64,000 nt of DNA, taken from Siphonodentalium dalli (lineage: Eukaryota > Mollusca > Scaphopoda > Gadilida > Siphonodentaliidae). A program made the position numbers and the translations under genes. Shown piece after piece: positions 23,881 through 34,840 of this stretch; position 1 is the stretch's first letter; each line of letters begins with the position of its first letter. Location: assembly GCA_032622095.1 (NCBI GenBank), contig CP136067.1, positions 60,400,893 to 60,464,892 on the forward strand, read 5' to 3'. A model generated the notes under the pieces. That model was not told the DNA's origin and did not search any database. It was given only the letters and a program-made list of their open reading frames with translations.

Positions 23881-24420
23881 ACTTAATTGAAACAATCAGT
23901 AAATCTTTGTTTTTTGTCCGTCCGTGCAGATATCTTAGCTATGGTTTATCAGATATGAATGAAATTTAGTATGTAGGTTTGCCATCTGGGTGCCTTCAAA
24001 ATAGTTTTGTTAGCATTTTCCATTCTAGAGTTATCTTTCTTTGAAAATCTTGGTTTTTTTGTCCATTTGTCTCAGCTATGGTTCATTCGATCTCAATAAA
24101 ATACTTTCAAAAGTGCCATGATGTTACTTGCATTTTCTGTTTTTATAGTTATGCTTTTTTATTGTCCTAGAAATAGTTTTTTTTTTTCTGTTCACTTGAG
24201 TATCACAGCTGTGGGTGATCGGAACTCAATGTAATTTGCTATGCATTATGCATATTTACCATCAAAAGGCCTTGTAATGAAGAACTGGTGATGTTATAAT
24301 TTTTCATTTTAGAGAAATTTATCTGTTGTTTATTTTAAATATGGGTTCTGTCCTGCCGTGTTTCAACTGGTGCCACAGTGGGTGTATGCCAGCACCTCAG
24401 GTGCAACCTCTTGTTGTTTC
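23880..24420 (+). repeat. Decayed tandem-core repeat (174-bp family relic)
   Basis: 'tttgtccgtccgtgcagata', 'tttccattctagagttatct' and 'ctcagctatggttcattcga' repeat with heavy divergence in two to three units. They resemble the units at 18.7-19.5 kb. It ends near 'gtatgccagcacctcaggtg'. Confidence 0.55.
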
Positions 24421-24566
24421 TAGAAAGATATCTTCTCAAAATGATTCACCCTATCTGTGGACTTGTGGCTAAGTGGCCTTTTCTTATTTCTTGTCTTTTC
24501 TATGTGACATAATATTGCTACTGGCTTCACATTTGTTGAATTTATGCTTTTGTATTGGTTTTTCAG

Positions 24567-24627
24567 CATTGAACTTCGAGCCAGTCAGTGTAGACAAAAT
24601 CGCCCAAGGAAATTATCGGTTAAATAA
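24567..24627 (+). CDS. Possible alternative terminal exon of CSTPP1
   Basis: A strong acceptor, 'gtattggtttttcag', precedes 20 codons that are open in the phase left by exon 22206-22260: GIELRASQCRQNRPRKLSVK, then TAA at 24625-24627. It could give a short alternative C-terminus. It cannot be an internal cassette with the last exon, because the only nearby GT (24619) is weak and would put the last exon out of frame. There is no conservation argument, so this is speculative. Confidence 0.2.
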
Positions 24628-26040
24628 CCTGTGTGTATCTCCCATAGTCAACATAGTTTGGTTGTTTATATTGAATAGTTCATGTTTGAATTTATCCCAT
24701 AGTCAGCAGTGTGTTGTATAAAATGAATGGTGCATGTCTGAATTCATTTGCTAACTGTAAAAAGAGAGAAATTCATTAGTAATATGAGGCGATGACCTTT
24801 TCCAGAGAGCTTTGGAGATTAATTTTAACTTCAGTCATGGTTTGGATTGCTAAGAATAATATTTGTAATCAAAAGCTAGAGTGTTGTTTTGGTTATACTT
24901 TTGATCGACTTCAATATAATAAGTATATAATGCTGGAGTCTTATTGGAGTTGTCAATGTTACAAGAAATGAGAAATTGAGTATTCTATTTATTTTCTTCA
25001 AACAGACTATTTGAATTTCATGAAAAATGCACATTATTTCTTATATCATTACAAAAATATACTCATGCTACTAAATCAGAGCTTTCTCTAGCTTATAGAT
25101 TAAACTGAAAAATCAAACTTTTAATTTTTTTTTAAAGATATTTGTTTTTGTAAATCACCAGTTTTAGTCTCTATTTTTAACATCTAGCAGCGATTATATA
25201 TTGAATGCATTATCTTGGTTGCCACTGATTTAAACATGTGATATTAGCTATTTGGTGCCTTGCAAAGAGTTAGTGATAATCATTGCTACCGGTATACTAC
25301 ATCTGAAACTATAAAATGGCTATGACCAGGTTGGATCTGACTGCTTGTCAATTTCCTAAAATTGGGTCTCTGGAAGCAGAATGCAATAGAATTCAACACT
25401 GCTGACCATTCATTATAAATGTATGTTAACCATCGTTAGGCATCAAACTTACTCTGTTCTGGAAACAAAATGATATTGTTAGCATTTTATCAATGTTTGA
25501 TTTGCCCCTATTTGTATGTGTGAATTAAATCAAAATTAGTATCTTACTAAATCTTGTTGATTACAAATATACATATTCATGTTTCTGTCATAAATCATCT
25601 TCACTGGTTAAAATATCAGATTTATGGAAGCCCTAACTCAAAATTTAGGCTTGATCATTGTTCAGTTATTGGTGGCTAAAGACTGTTTATTGAACTTAAT
25701 AGATGTTCAAACATTTCCTACCAATTAATTTAATTACTTCTTAACTTTTATTAACTTTTCGTCTGTCTGTCGTTTGCTTATTTTTTCTGAATACCCCTCC
25801 CGACTATCCCAATGTATAATTTTTATAACTGATGAGAAAATATATTTTCTGAACATTTTGTTGTCCGGATCATGTCTGATGACTTAAGTTATAGTTATAT
25901 GTTAGATTTAAACTTTAGCATGTAGACTAATCATATGAAAATACAGGTAATTCTTGAATTTGGTTCCAGTCCAACCATTTCTTATGGAGGTAAGCCCCTT
26001 TTCAATTTAGAATTCGGGGTTATTTTGATGTCCGGATGAT
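24628..26040 (+). other. CSTPP1 last intron, nothing recognised
   Basis: AT-rich unique sequence with no inverted-repeat ends, arrays or coding text that I can identify. Confidence 0.5.
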
Positions 26041-26044
26041 AACT

Positions 26045-28090
26045 TTAATAGTATACACCTATTGAAAGCTGCCTTGGGGTGGAATAACTAGAACTGTTTT
26101 ACCAAGGTCAATAGTCCCGCTTGCTTTTCAGAATGGCTCTCGTTATTATATTCATAGAATTCACAGAGGGTCATACAATCTTTGATCAGACAAAGTATGG
26201 TCATGTGTCAGAGAGTAGTTTTGAACATGCCCAAGAAGCGAACTATCACCCGGCCTATATTCTTCAAACTATTATAGTGATGAGCCGATTGTCAAATAGA
26301 GCCTTGCACCGATTGCCGATTATTTGAGATCACAGTCGGCCGATTCAGGTGCCGATTCCAATTATTGTAATACTTATACCAGAATATGTTATATGTGTTA
26401 TATAATACTTAGAATTGGAAGTAAGCAACAACCGTAGTAATATGCCAGTACGCAGTATACATAAGTATACGTTTGGGTAAGTATATAGGTTATAGGTATG
26501 GGCGGACTTGTGATCGAATACAGACACATGTCCTGCAGAGGCTGTGGTGCGGGGCCTCAGTGTATTTATTGTAATGTATTGTATCGAAGAATTGACGATG
26601 CAATTCATTAACTTATCCATGTATTCTAGGCTATTCCACAACAAATTGTTTGAAAGTTTGATGTAGCCACGTGCATGACGACATGTCCATGGTCCGCTTT
26701 CGATAACAATTTATCAAACAGCGTTTTTCTTGGATCCCTATTCAAAGACATCACATCAAAGGAAATGAGCCGACTGAACTATTGCAAGTTACACCATGTT
26801 CATGTCAATTTCGCAGACACGATTTGATTGTCGATTTCGGTGTGGTCATCAAAATAATCATTGGTGGTGGCCTATACATGGCGTCACCTGAGGCTGACTG
26901 GATGGAATGACATTATCTTCGAATATTTAAAGTTAATCATTAATGACAAGTTGTGTTGGCTGAAAGTTACGTGGAATCATGGACAAGACAAAACTTAAAA
27001 GCAAACTATGGGAATGGTTTACAATCGACACGCCAGAGACAACTAATACACATGTTATATTATGCTCAATTTAATTGAACAAACAGTGAAGTCAGCTGCG
27101 CAATTAAATGTCACGTGACATGTACTTTCGGTTTCTACAGTTTAGACATGTGTTACGCTGTGTGTCTTATGTTACGTGTACTATATATATATAGCTTTGT
27201 TGTACTGTGTATGCATACATTTTGACTTTTGATAGTCTGACATACATAAATCAAAATGTTGACGAACAATAAAGTTACCTATCGGCGTACATGAGTCCCA
27301 TGAGATGTACTTTGTGTACATCACCATGCAAACAAAATCAATCGACTGAAACGACTGTTCCGGTATGCCAATAATTTATGAGTATGCACAATCACGGCGT
27401 CACCGTCGCAGCCTCGCTCTAACCCAAAGTGTCCCGGCGATCCCCACTGTAATATAGGAGACCCAGGTACGGCCGGGATATTGAAGAGGACATTGCTGTA
27501 TTTCAAGTTTGTGTTTGGTATCACTGTCCCCATGTTTACTGGTCATTTATTCAACAAAACTTCATCATATTTAAAACAGTTTATTGAAGAAAAATAGGCA
27601 CCTGATTATTATTTAGACAATCGGAAATGCCGATATTGAAACTTGAGTACCGATTGTCATCCGATGGGCCACAATCGGCCGATTCCGATTGTCATTTCCG
27701 ATCATCGGCTCATCACTAAACTATTACTTGCCTGATGACTTCACGGTTGGTGTAAGACGAGAATTGTGTCAAGAGAACTATCATCTGGGCTATAGTCTTC
27801 GAACTATTACCCATTTGCTGACATCACGGTTGGCGCAAGGCGAGAATTGTGTCATGAATGTATAATAAAACTCATATTAACTGCTCTGGGTGGAATAGCG
27901 AGAGCTATTTCCACCGATAGTGTCTTCTGAACAGCCCACTTTGCAGCAGTTAATATGTGTATACTATTCCACCCCAAGGCAGTCAATAGGTGTTTCATTA
28001 TATATGACACAACTCTCGCCTTGTGCCAATGGCCTAATCATGACGTAGGCAGATAGGTAATAGTTTGAAGACGATTGCCCTGGGAATAGC
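26045..28090. repeat. Old inverted-repeat region interrupted by a hAT element
   Basis: 'ctgccttggggtggaata' at about 26070 faces 'tattccaccccaaggcag' at about 27965. A phrase of about 85 bp ('gaactatcay', 'cacggttgg', 'aaggcgagaattgtgtca') occurs twice in tandem and once inverted (about 28005-28065). The first copy is split by the hAT insertion 26275-27718. 'catattaactgct' and 'agcagttaatatg' pair at 27868-27957. This looks like a decayed foldback element; its outer borders are uncertain. Confidence 0.5.
26275..27718. mobile_element. hAT-type element with perfect 8-bp target duplication
   Basis: The ends are TAGTGATGAGCCGAT and the inverse ATCGGCTCATCACTA. Near both ends are further 'cggccgattc' and 'ccgattgtca' motifs (subterminal repeats). 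AACTATTA stands on both sides (26267-26274, 27719-27726). Length is 1444 bp. Frames inside (26345-26644 and 27321-27533, both minus) are not recognisable as transposase, so it is probably non-autonomous. Confidence 0.88.
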
Positions 28091-28103
28091 CTTGAATTTT
28101 CCG

Positions 28104-28188
28104 CCTTTACACATATTTTGCCTTTACACATATTTTGCCTTTACACATATTTTGCTTTTACACATATTTTGCCTTTACACATATTTTG
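28104..28188 (+). repeat. 17-bp tandem repeat, 5 units
   Basis: 'cctttacacatattttg' begins at 28104, 28121, 28138, 28155 and 28172, with one substitution in unit four. Confidence 0.93.
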
Positions 28189-28336
28189 CCTTGTAACTTT
28201 GAATTTAGTTTGGATTATGAAATGAAAACAAACCAGCATTGGGGGAATAATTTAAGTCCATGGAATTTTGGAGTTATTGCCTTTGTTGGATTTGTACAAA
28301 GATGTCACAATTGTTACCACTGTCCGTATTGTTTGG

Positions 28337-28676
28337 AGACAGAGTTTAAGATATTTATGGTATAATGATAGACCAGTATGAGGGATAGGATATCCCTTTC
28401 CACCAGACAGAGTTTAAGATATTTATGGTATAATGATAGACCAGTATGAGGGATAGGATATCCCTTTCCACCAGACAGAGTTTAAGATATTTATGGTATA
28501 ATGATAGACCAGTATGAGGGATAGGATATCCCTTTCCACCAGACAGAGTTTAAGATATTTATGGTATAATGATAGACCAGTATGAGGGATAGGATATCCC
28601 TTTCCACCAGACAGAGTTTAAGATATTTATGGTATAATGATAGACCAGTATGAGGGATAGGATATCCCTTTCCACC
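28337..28676 (+). repeat. 68-bp tandem repeat, 5 units
   Basis: Units start 'agacagagtttaagatattt' at 28337, 28405, 28473, 28541 and 28609 and appear identical. Each includes the small palindrome 'agggataggatatccct'. There are no spacers of varying sequence, so it is not a CRISPR array. 68 is not a multiple of 3 and the open frame on the minus strand is incidental. Confidence 0.95.
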
Positions 28677-28831
28677 AGGTTTCATCCCACTATTTCTTAC
28701 CAGATTTATACCCTCTTTGTCTTAGAAAAGAGCAATATTTCCCATCAATCAAACATTATAGCACTGCCTACTCTATAAACTGAGTATTGGCACTATTGGG
28801 GCACATACGTTACACTTAGCATTGCACTTAA

Positions 28832-29059
28832 CCTTTCCATGACTGGAGCTTCCTGAATTTTTTTCGAAAAACCCTGTGCCAATGCATTCTCTTTTATATG
28901 CGAGAATATATTGGCCTAACAATATTTACCATGACCGTGTAAGCCAGTGCATATTCTCTTATATATGCGAGGCGCCCTATGGGAGACTCGCATATATAAG
29001 AGAATGCACTGGCACATGATCTTTAATACTGCACCAGCACAGCTCCCATCATGAAATGG
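28832..29059. mobile_element. piggyBac-type MITE with TATATATGCGAG hairpins
   Basis: TTAA (28828-28831, 29060-29063) encloses 228 bp. The ends are 'cctttccatgactggagct' and the inverse of 'ccatttcatgatgggagct'. Inside are a shortened first hairpin and a full second one ('cagtgcatattctcttatat' facing 'atataagagaatgcactg'). The TTAA target fits piggyBac. Confidence 0.82.
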
Positions 29060-29531
29060 TTAATTGTTAGTAATTTATTACCCTACTTTATATGTCACAA
29101 GTGTTTTCTTTAAATTGTTTAGTGGTAGGATCGGGTCTGATGCCAGTAATTTTGTAATTTTGGATTTGACATAACAAAGATATCTTGTTAGAACAGCTCA
29201 AAGCATATTTAAAAATTTCCGTCGTGTGTGGCATGAATTTACCCTAATTGTTTTATGAATTATTTCTATTTTAATTCATATTTTAGTTCAAGAGTGGTTA
29301 TGACGTCACGTAATGTAGAAATGCGTTTTACACATAGTGCAAGAAGGAGGTACTTTCTTGTGTCTCACTTTATTTTGATATTTTATTAGCTAGTTGCATC
29401 ACATTACGTCAGCTGATCTAGTTCTCAATTTATATTTGATTTTGCTTGCACTCATGTCCTAAGTAAACATGAAACATTCTGTACCAGTGTACTACCATAT
29501 AAGTTAAAGTTTATCATGCCTTAGCTTTAAT

Positions 29532-30305
29532 TATACCCCCCGCAACGAAGTTAGGGGGGGGTATACTGGAGTCAGCTTGTCCGTCCGTCGTCCGTCCGTG
29601 GACACAAGTTTGTCCGGAGTTTTTCTCAGTCGTTTTTTTTATCAATTTCCGTGAAACTTGGCACAGACATCAACCACCATGGGAACCTGTGCACCTGCGA
29701 TTATGACGTCTGTCAGACTTATTTTGGTGGAGTTATCCCCCCTTTTTTTACTTTGAATTTTTTTGCAACATGTATACTTTTGTCTGAGCTTTTATTCCTA
29801 CATTTTTCGGTCAATTTTTTAAAAACGTGGCACAGATATTTAGTACCATGGGAACTTGTGCACCTGCGATTATGACATCTGTACGACATTTTTTTGGTGG
29901 AGTTATTCCCCTTTTTCGACTTAGAATTTTTTTTTTCAACATGCATAATTTTGTCCGAGCTTTTATTCCTACATTTTTCGGTCAATGATTTTTAATCTTG
30001 GCACTGATATTTAGTACCATGGGAACCTGTGCACCTGCGATTATGACGTCTGTCCGACATTTTTTGTGTGGAGTTATTCCCCTTTTTCGACTTAGAAATT
30101 TTTTCGCAACGTACATAATTTTGTCCAAGCTTTTATTCCTACATTTTTCTGTCAATAGGTATAAGATTAGGGTTGTGGTTGTACACCTGCAATGGGAACT
30201 GTTATTTTATTATTTTAACTAAATGTTTACTGACATGTGAAACATCTTAGTATTTTAAAAACAGAGGGGTATCCTTAGTCCCATTGGGACAGTCACACCT
30301 CTAGT
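29532..30305 (+). mobile_element. Tandem-core element with TATACCCCCC hairpin end
   Basis: The left end 'ttataccccccgcaacgaag' folds onto 'ggggggtata'. A GTCC leader follows (29575-29605). Three core units of about 170 bp come next, with 'ccatgggaacctgtgcacct' at 29678, 29846 and 30017. The right end is 'ggggtatccttagtcccatt'. It has the same architecture as the Pearl-like elements but a different sequence. Non-coding. Confidence 0.75.
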
Positions 30306-31877
30306 TTAATACAGAACATTTACAAGTGCCCAACCAATGTATAAGCAACTGTATAAATGTATTAAATGTTAGTGGTCACAGTGTCTTCGCATGCTTGTAT
30401 TACATGGGCTAGTTTCGTTGCAATAATAATGTGATGAGTTGAGTTATGTGAGAATCGTTGATATATTGATAGTTTTTAACACTAGATTAAATTAATGCTA
30501 ACTATTGATAAAAACTATAAACTACAAAACTAGTGAGCTAACCAAACATCTTGATTACAAACCAAAACTAATCTGGTGTCACTGTGTGAAGAAAGACACA
30601 AGTTATGTGAGCATTACATTTATATTGGTATCTCAATAGTTTTCAACACCAGATGAAATGTATGACTACTTGGCAAAACTATTTATGAAACTTGCAGTTG
30701 AGTTGTGCCTAGTGGGTGAGTTGAATAAATACAGAATTCAAATTACATAAACATAAAAATGATTCATCGATTCAGTTGCAGATGGTATGGGAATGTTTTA
30801 TATGTCTAAGGGCCATCTTAGCTAATTACCTCATACACGTTAATCAGCAAATATAACTTTAATAGTGCAAGAATTTCCCAAAGATAATTTCACATATGCC
30901 TGACTTTTGGATGGACTCTTCAGATCCACATCAACTTGTTAACAATTAAACTGCCCCATGTGGTTCCCGGGTGAGCATGATGGCACATGTTTATAGTCTA
31001 AGACGGGACATTTTCAGACATGGAGTAAAAATTAGGACCACGACCACAGTAGTCACTGCCGGAAGTAGAATTCTACTAAAAATAGGAGGATGAATGCCAT
31101 AGCCAGAATTTAGGTCTTCTCTTATGTCATGACATGACCATAGCTTTTGAAAATAACATTATAACCCTTTCTATACTAAATGGATTTTCCTACTTAGTTA
31201 TACTAGTAAGTGTATATTCATGTATTGGAATGGTCTATTATTCCATGGCCAGGAACCTACGTCACTAATGTAATGTCTAAACCGTCACTTCAGATGTTTG
31301 GACAGCTGCTATCTGGAATGCTGCAGTCAGTCGTTGAGCTAGATATTTGTTGCAGGAGTTATTTTACTTTAATATGAGTGAAAGGGGTTATGTGCATTTT
31401 AGGAACATCTAATAAATGGTTAAGGTTTGTTTGATGTTAAAAATCGGGACACAATCAATATCTATTTTTTTTGTAAATTTCAGTTATAAATATGAGTTTT
31501 TAACGATTTCTGAGTTTTCAATGTGGATTGTAAATTTAAACAGCTCATGTACTTGTTTATCCCATCAGACGAACATTTATATGTTTTTATGTAATTTAAA
31601 ATCAAAACCGCTTTGGGTTATAGTTAGATTGGTGATGTAGGTTCCTGGCCCTGTATTCATCTGGAGGGTTTTTCAGATAATACAAATACAGAATGAGTCC
31701 TATTTATTGGAGGGAGTTATTCAGATAATAAGTTCAACAAACAACCGTTAATAAATAACAAACATTCTGCTGGGGTGTATGATTAAATAATCTTGCTTGA
31801 TGTAGTTTTTTCACAAATTATGTTCAATATCGAGGTTTGCAATAAACTACATGAGTGAGATTATTTACTCATTAACC
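30306..31877 (+). other. CSTPP1 last intron, nothing recognised
   Basis: AT-rich unique sequence. No elements with matching ends and no coding text recognised. Confidence 0.5.
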
Positions 31878-31885
31878 CTTTATAT

Positions 31886-33157
31886 TAGGGTCCTGCGAAT
31901 TGGAGATTTTGATCGAATTGAATATAGAATCGAGTCGACGAAATCGAATCGAATATCGACTCGAATATCGAATCGAATCATACCTGTGTGTTGCATTCTC
32001 AATTAGGTATTTAATGTCAATGATTAGACGATTTGTGAAACGTTCTATGAACTTCCATGAAGTTTCATCATAACTTATGTGGCGATCAACCGTCTTTCCT
32101 GATACTATTAACTTCAACTGAGAATTGTCGAGAGAAAAAAAAATATTAAAACGTCCATGCGGTCGTCACGACGATTAAATATATAACCACCAAACGGATT
32201 ATCGGAATTAAAATCACGCACAATTTTTAGAGTTTGCATGTACATGCACAATTGCAAATCGTTGTTATAAACTTGTAGATGCAACAACAGTCACAGGGTA
32301 GCCTGTTTATGTAGTTCTGGATTCTTAGATGGGTCGTTGTCCCAGACGCATGCGATTTACATACCGTGTTACATTCATCACACGTGTAAGTTCCAGCACT
32401 GCATGCAATCATGCAGCTTTTATCATGTTTAAAATAAACATGAATAACGGACGACAAATTGTCAAGTTTTAAGGAGCGCTCCGAAACTGAAAGTCAACAT
32501 CAAACGAAAACACCACCTACGTGCACTTTTCGACGCCGGGAACACATGTTGTTTGCATTCTCAGCGATATTACATAACGCTGAATCTGAGACGTATAGTC
32601 GGCGGATAACACTAGCGGTTTTTTGATTGATTGTTTATTTTGTACAATATTTACAAACACAATGCTGACACTGAAATATTCAGATATAAACATGATTATA
32701 TTGTACAGGAGCCAAAAAGGCCATCTTCCTGTCGCCCCTGTTTGGAAATGAAACTTAAATAGTAAAATCAAAACGTTGCTCAGTCTCATCGCTATTTTAA
32801 TTTACGTGCGTCGTCGGTCCATCCGCGATCTCCGAGCTTTTGGCTACCATGTTCAAATCTAGAATTCAGATGCGTTTAGTCGTCCTGTAGTCTCTAATTA
32901 CTGGCTATACTTATATTTAATATCATGCGGACTTTCGCGATGTACAATAAGTATTATAAGCTGCATATATTCATAATTTTTGGAAATAATATGGCACAGA
33001 AACAGCTAAGATCGACGTGTGTAATTATCCATAAACAGCCTACTTTTTTGTCAGTGTATATTCGAAATTTCGAGTTGGAAATTTTGAATCGAATTCGAAT
33101 CGAATATGACTTTCGAATCGAATCTCGAATCGGATATCGAATATTCGCAGGACCCTA
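31886..33157. mobile_element. hAT element with perfect 8-bp target duplication
   Basis: The ends are TAGGGTCCTGCGAAT and the inverse ATTCGCAGGACCCTA, with subterminal arrays of 'aatcgaatcgaatatcgact' type on both sides. CTTTATAT flanks both ends (31878-31885, 33158-33165). Length is 1272 bp. A BED-finger-like relic on the minus strand (32290-32457) supports a hAT origin. Most of the transposase is missing. Confidence 0.9.
32290..32457 (-). pseudogene. BED-type zinc finger relic of a hAT transposase
   Basis: The minus-strand frame reads VIHVYFKHDKSCM, then CDECNTVCKSHASG and TTTHLRI. The order aromatic-x-x-x-F, CxxC, then (S)GTTTxLR is typical of the BED finger at the N-terminus of hAT transposases. 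The His pair after the LR block is not convincing and the catalytic domain is absent. It is recognisable only as a relic. Confidence 0.55.
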
Positions 33158-33580
33158 CTTTATATACTGAATGGATTCTCCCATGCAACTATAAAAGTAT
33201 ACATTGGAATGGTCTATTATTCATTTACCGGTAGGGGATGTTCAGGTATTATAAGCAGACCACAGACATATGAAAAGATAATACAAGTGCAGAAGGATTT
33301 CTATTAATTGGTTGGAAATGTTGAGATAATAAGTTGTCTGTTGAACTATTTAACGTATGTTAATAGCATATAAAGGGTTAACTACAATTAACTAACTGTG
33401 ATCACTCTGTGTGCAATCAGACATGGGTTTAAAATTATAGGAAAAGATTGATTGCATTTTAAAAGTTAAAAAATGGAAAAAGCAAGATTTGTAAAGAGGT
33501 AGTTTTAAAGGTGAATAGAATCATAGAGGAATTATGATATGATGAGAGTTCAGTTTCCTCATTGTCCCTGACATTCCATC

Positions 33581-33582
<2 letters not shown>

Positions 33583-33618
<36 letters not shown>
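33583..33618. repeat. (TG)n microsatellite
   Basis: A run of TG dinucleotides of about 36 bp, followed by 'agggtgtgtgtgt'. It precedes another tandem-core repeat region. Confidence 0.95.
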
Positions 33619-33621
<3 letters not shown>

Positions 33622-33639
33622 GTGTGTGTGTTTATGCAT

Positions 33640-34840
33640 CCATCCGTCCTTCCAGAACTTTGTCCAAGTCTGTATTCTGTCATTTTCTCATAATTTTTTT
33701 TTAAACTTGGCTCATATATCAACAAGCATGGGAACCTGCATACCTGCGATTTTGAGTTCGGTCAGACTCATTTTGGCAGAGTTATTGCCATTTTTATATG
33801 CTCTTTTTGAAAAAAGGTTGTATTATGTAATCAGTCTGTCCGCCGTCTGTCCGTTGAGCCGTCCGTCTGTCCATCTGTCTGTCCGTCCGTCCGTTAACAT
33901 TTTTGGTTTCCGATCGATAACTCCAGTTTGGATTATTTGATCTGAACCAAAGTTGGTATGTGTATTTCCCAGCTAAAGATACAGGCCAAGTTCGAATATG
34001 GGTTCCGTCCAATTATTTTTACATGAGTTACAGCCCTTTTTCGACTTAGGATTTGACCGTCTGTTAATATTTTTGGTTTCCGACCGATAACTCCAGTTTG
34101 GATCATTTGATCTGAACCAAAGTTGGTATGTGTATTTCCCAGCTAACGATACAGGCCAAGTTCGAGTATGGGTTCCGTCCAGTTATTTTAGTGTGAGTTA
34201 CAGCCCTTTTTCGACTTAGAATTTGACCAATTTCATAACATTTCGGTTTCCGACCAATAACTCCAGTTTTGATTATTTGATCTGAACCAAAGCTGGTATG
34301 TGTATTTCCCGGCTAAAACTACAGGCCAAGTTAGAATATAGGTTCTGTCTAATTATTTTCACATGAGTTACAGCCATTTTTCGACTTAGAATTTGACTGC
34401 ATTTTGGCATTGAAATTCGGGGTATATCAGATATTCTTCAAATGTGAGCCCAAAGTATTATTTTATTTTGCGGTAGTATTTGTAATTCGAATTAGCTAAA
34501 GGGCGTATTTTGCCACGCCCTAGCAATGCTCTTGTTGGACATAGAATTGTACATCCTTTTGGCCAAGCCTGTATTCCGTCATTTTCCATTCAATTTCTTT
34601 TAAAACATGGTAGATTTCAACCAGTAAGGGAACCTGCGCAACTGCGATTTTTAGTTTTAAATAGTCGGGGGCAGTTATTTCCCTTTTTCACCATAGATTC
34701 ATAGATCCTGGGACACATCTTTTGTCTGAGCCAGTATTCCATCATTTTCCTGTCAGTTTATTTTAAACCTGGTACAAATGTCAACCAGCATGGAGCCACT
34801 GTTTCACAGAAAATGCTACTGCTTGATAGGGGTGAGATCA
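33640..34840 (+). repeat. Tandem-core repeat relics (two families)
   Basis: 33640-33790 and 34540-34830 carry 'catgggaacctgcatacctg'-type units related to 29532-30305. In between, a GTCC/GTCT leader (33835-33895) is followed by three units of about 171 bp with 'ttttggtttccgaccgataa', 'tgatctgaaccaaagttggt' and 'gagttacagccctttttcga'. Terminal structures are unclear. Non-coding. Confidence 0.65.

Noticed and set aside
24473-24721. 82-codon plus-strand open frame with hydrophobic stretches
   Set aside because: AT-rich chance frame; its frame differs from the in-phase alternative exon considered at 24567.
28337-28676. Array that might look like a CRISPR
   Set aside because: Contiguous identical 68-bp units with no unique spacers, in an animal intron.
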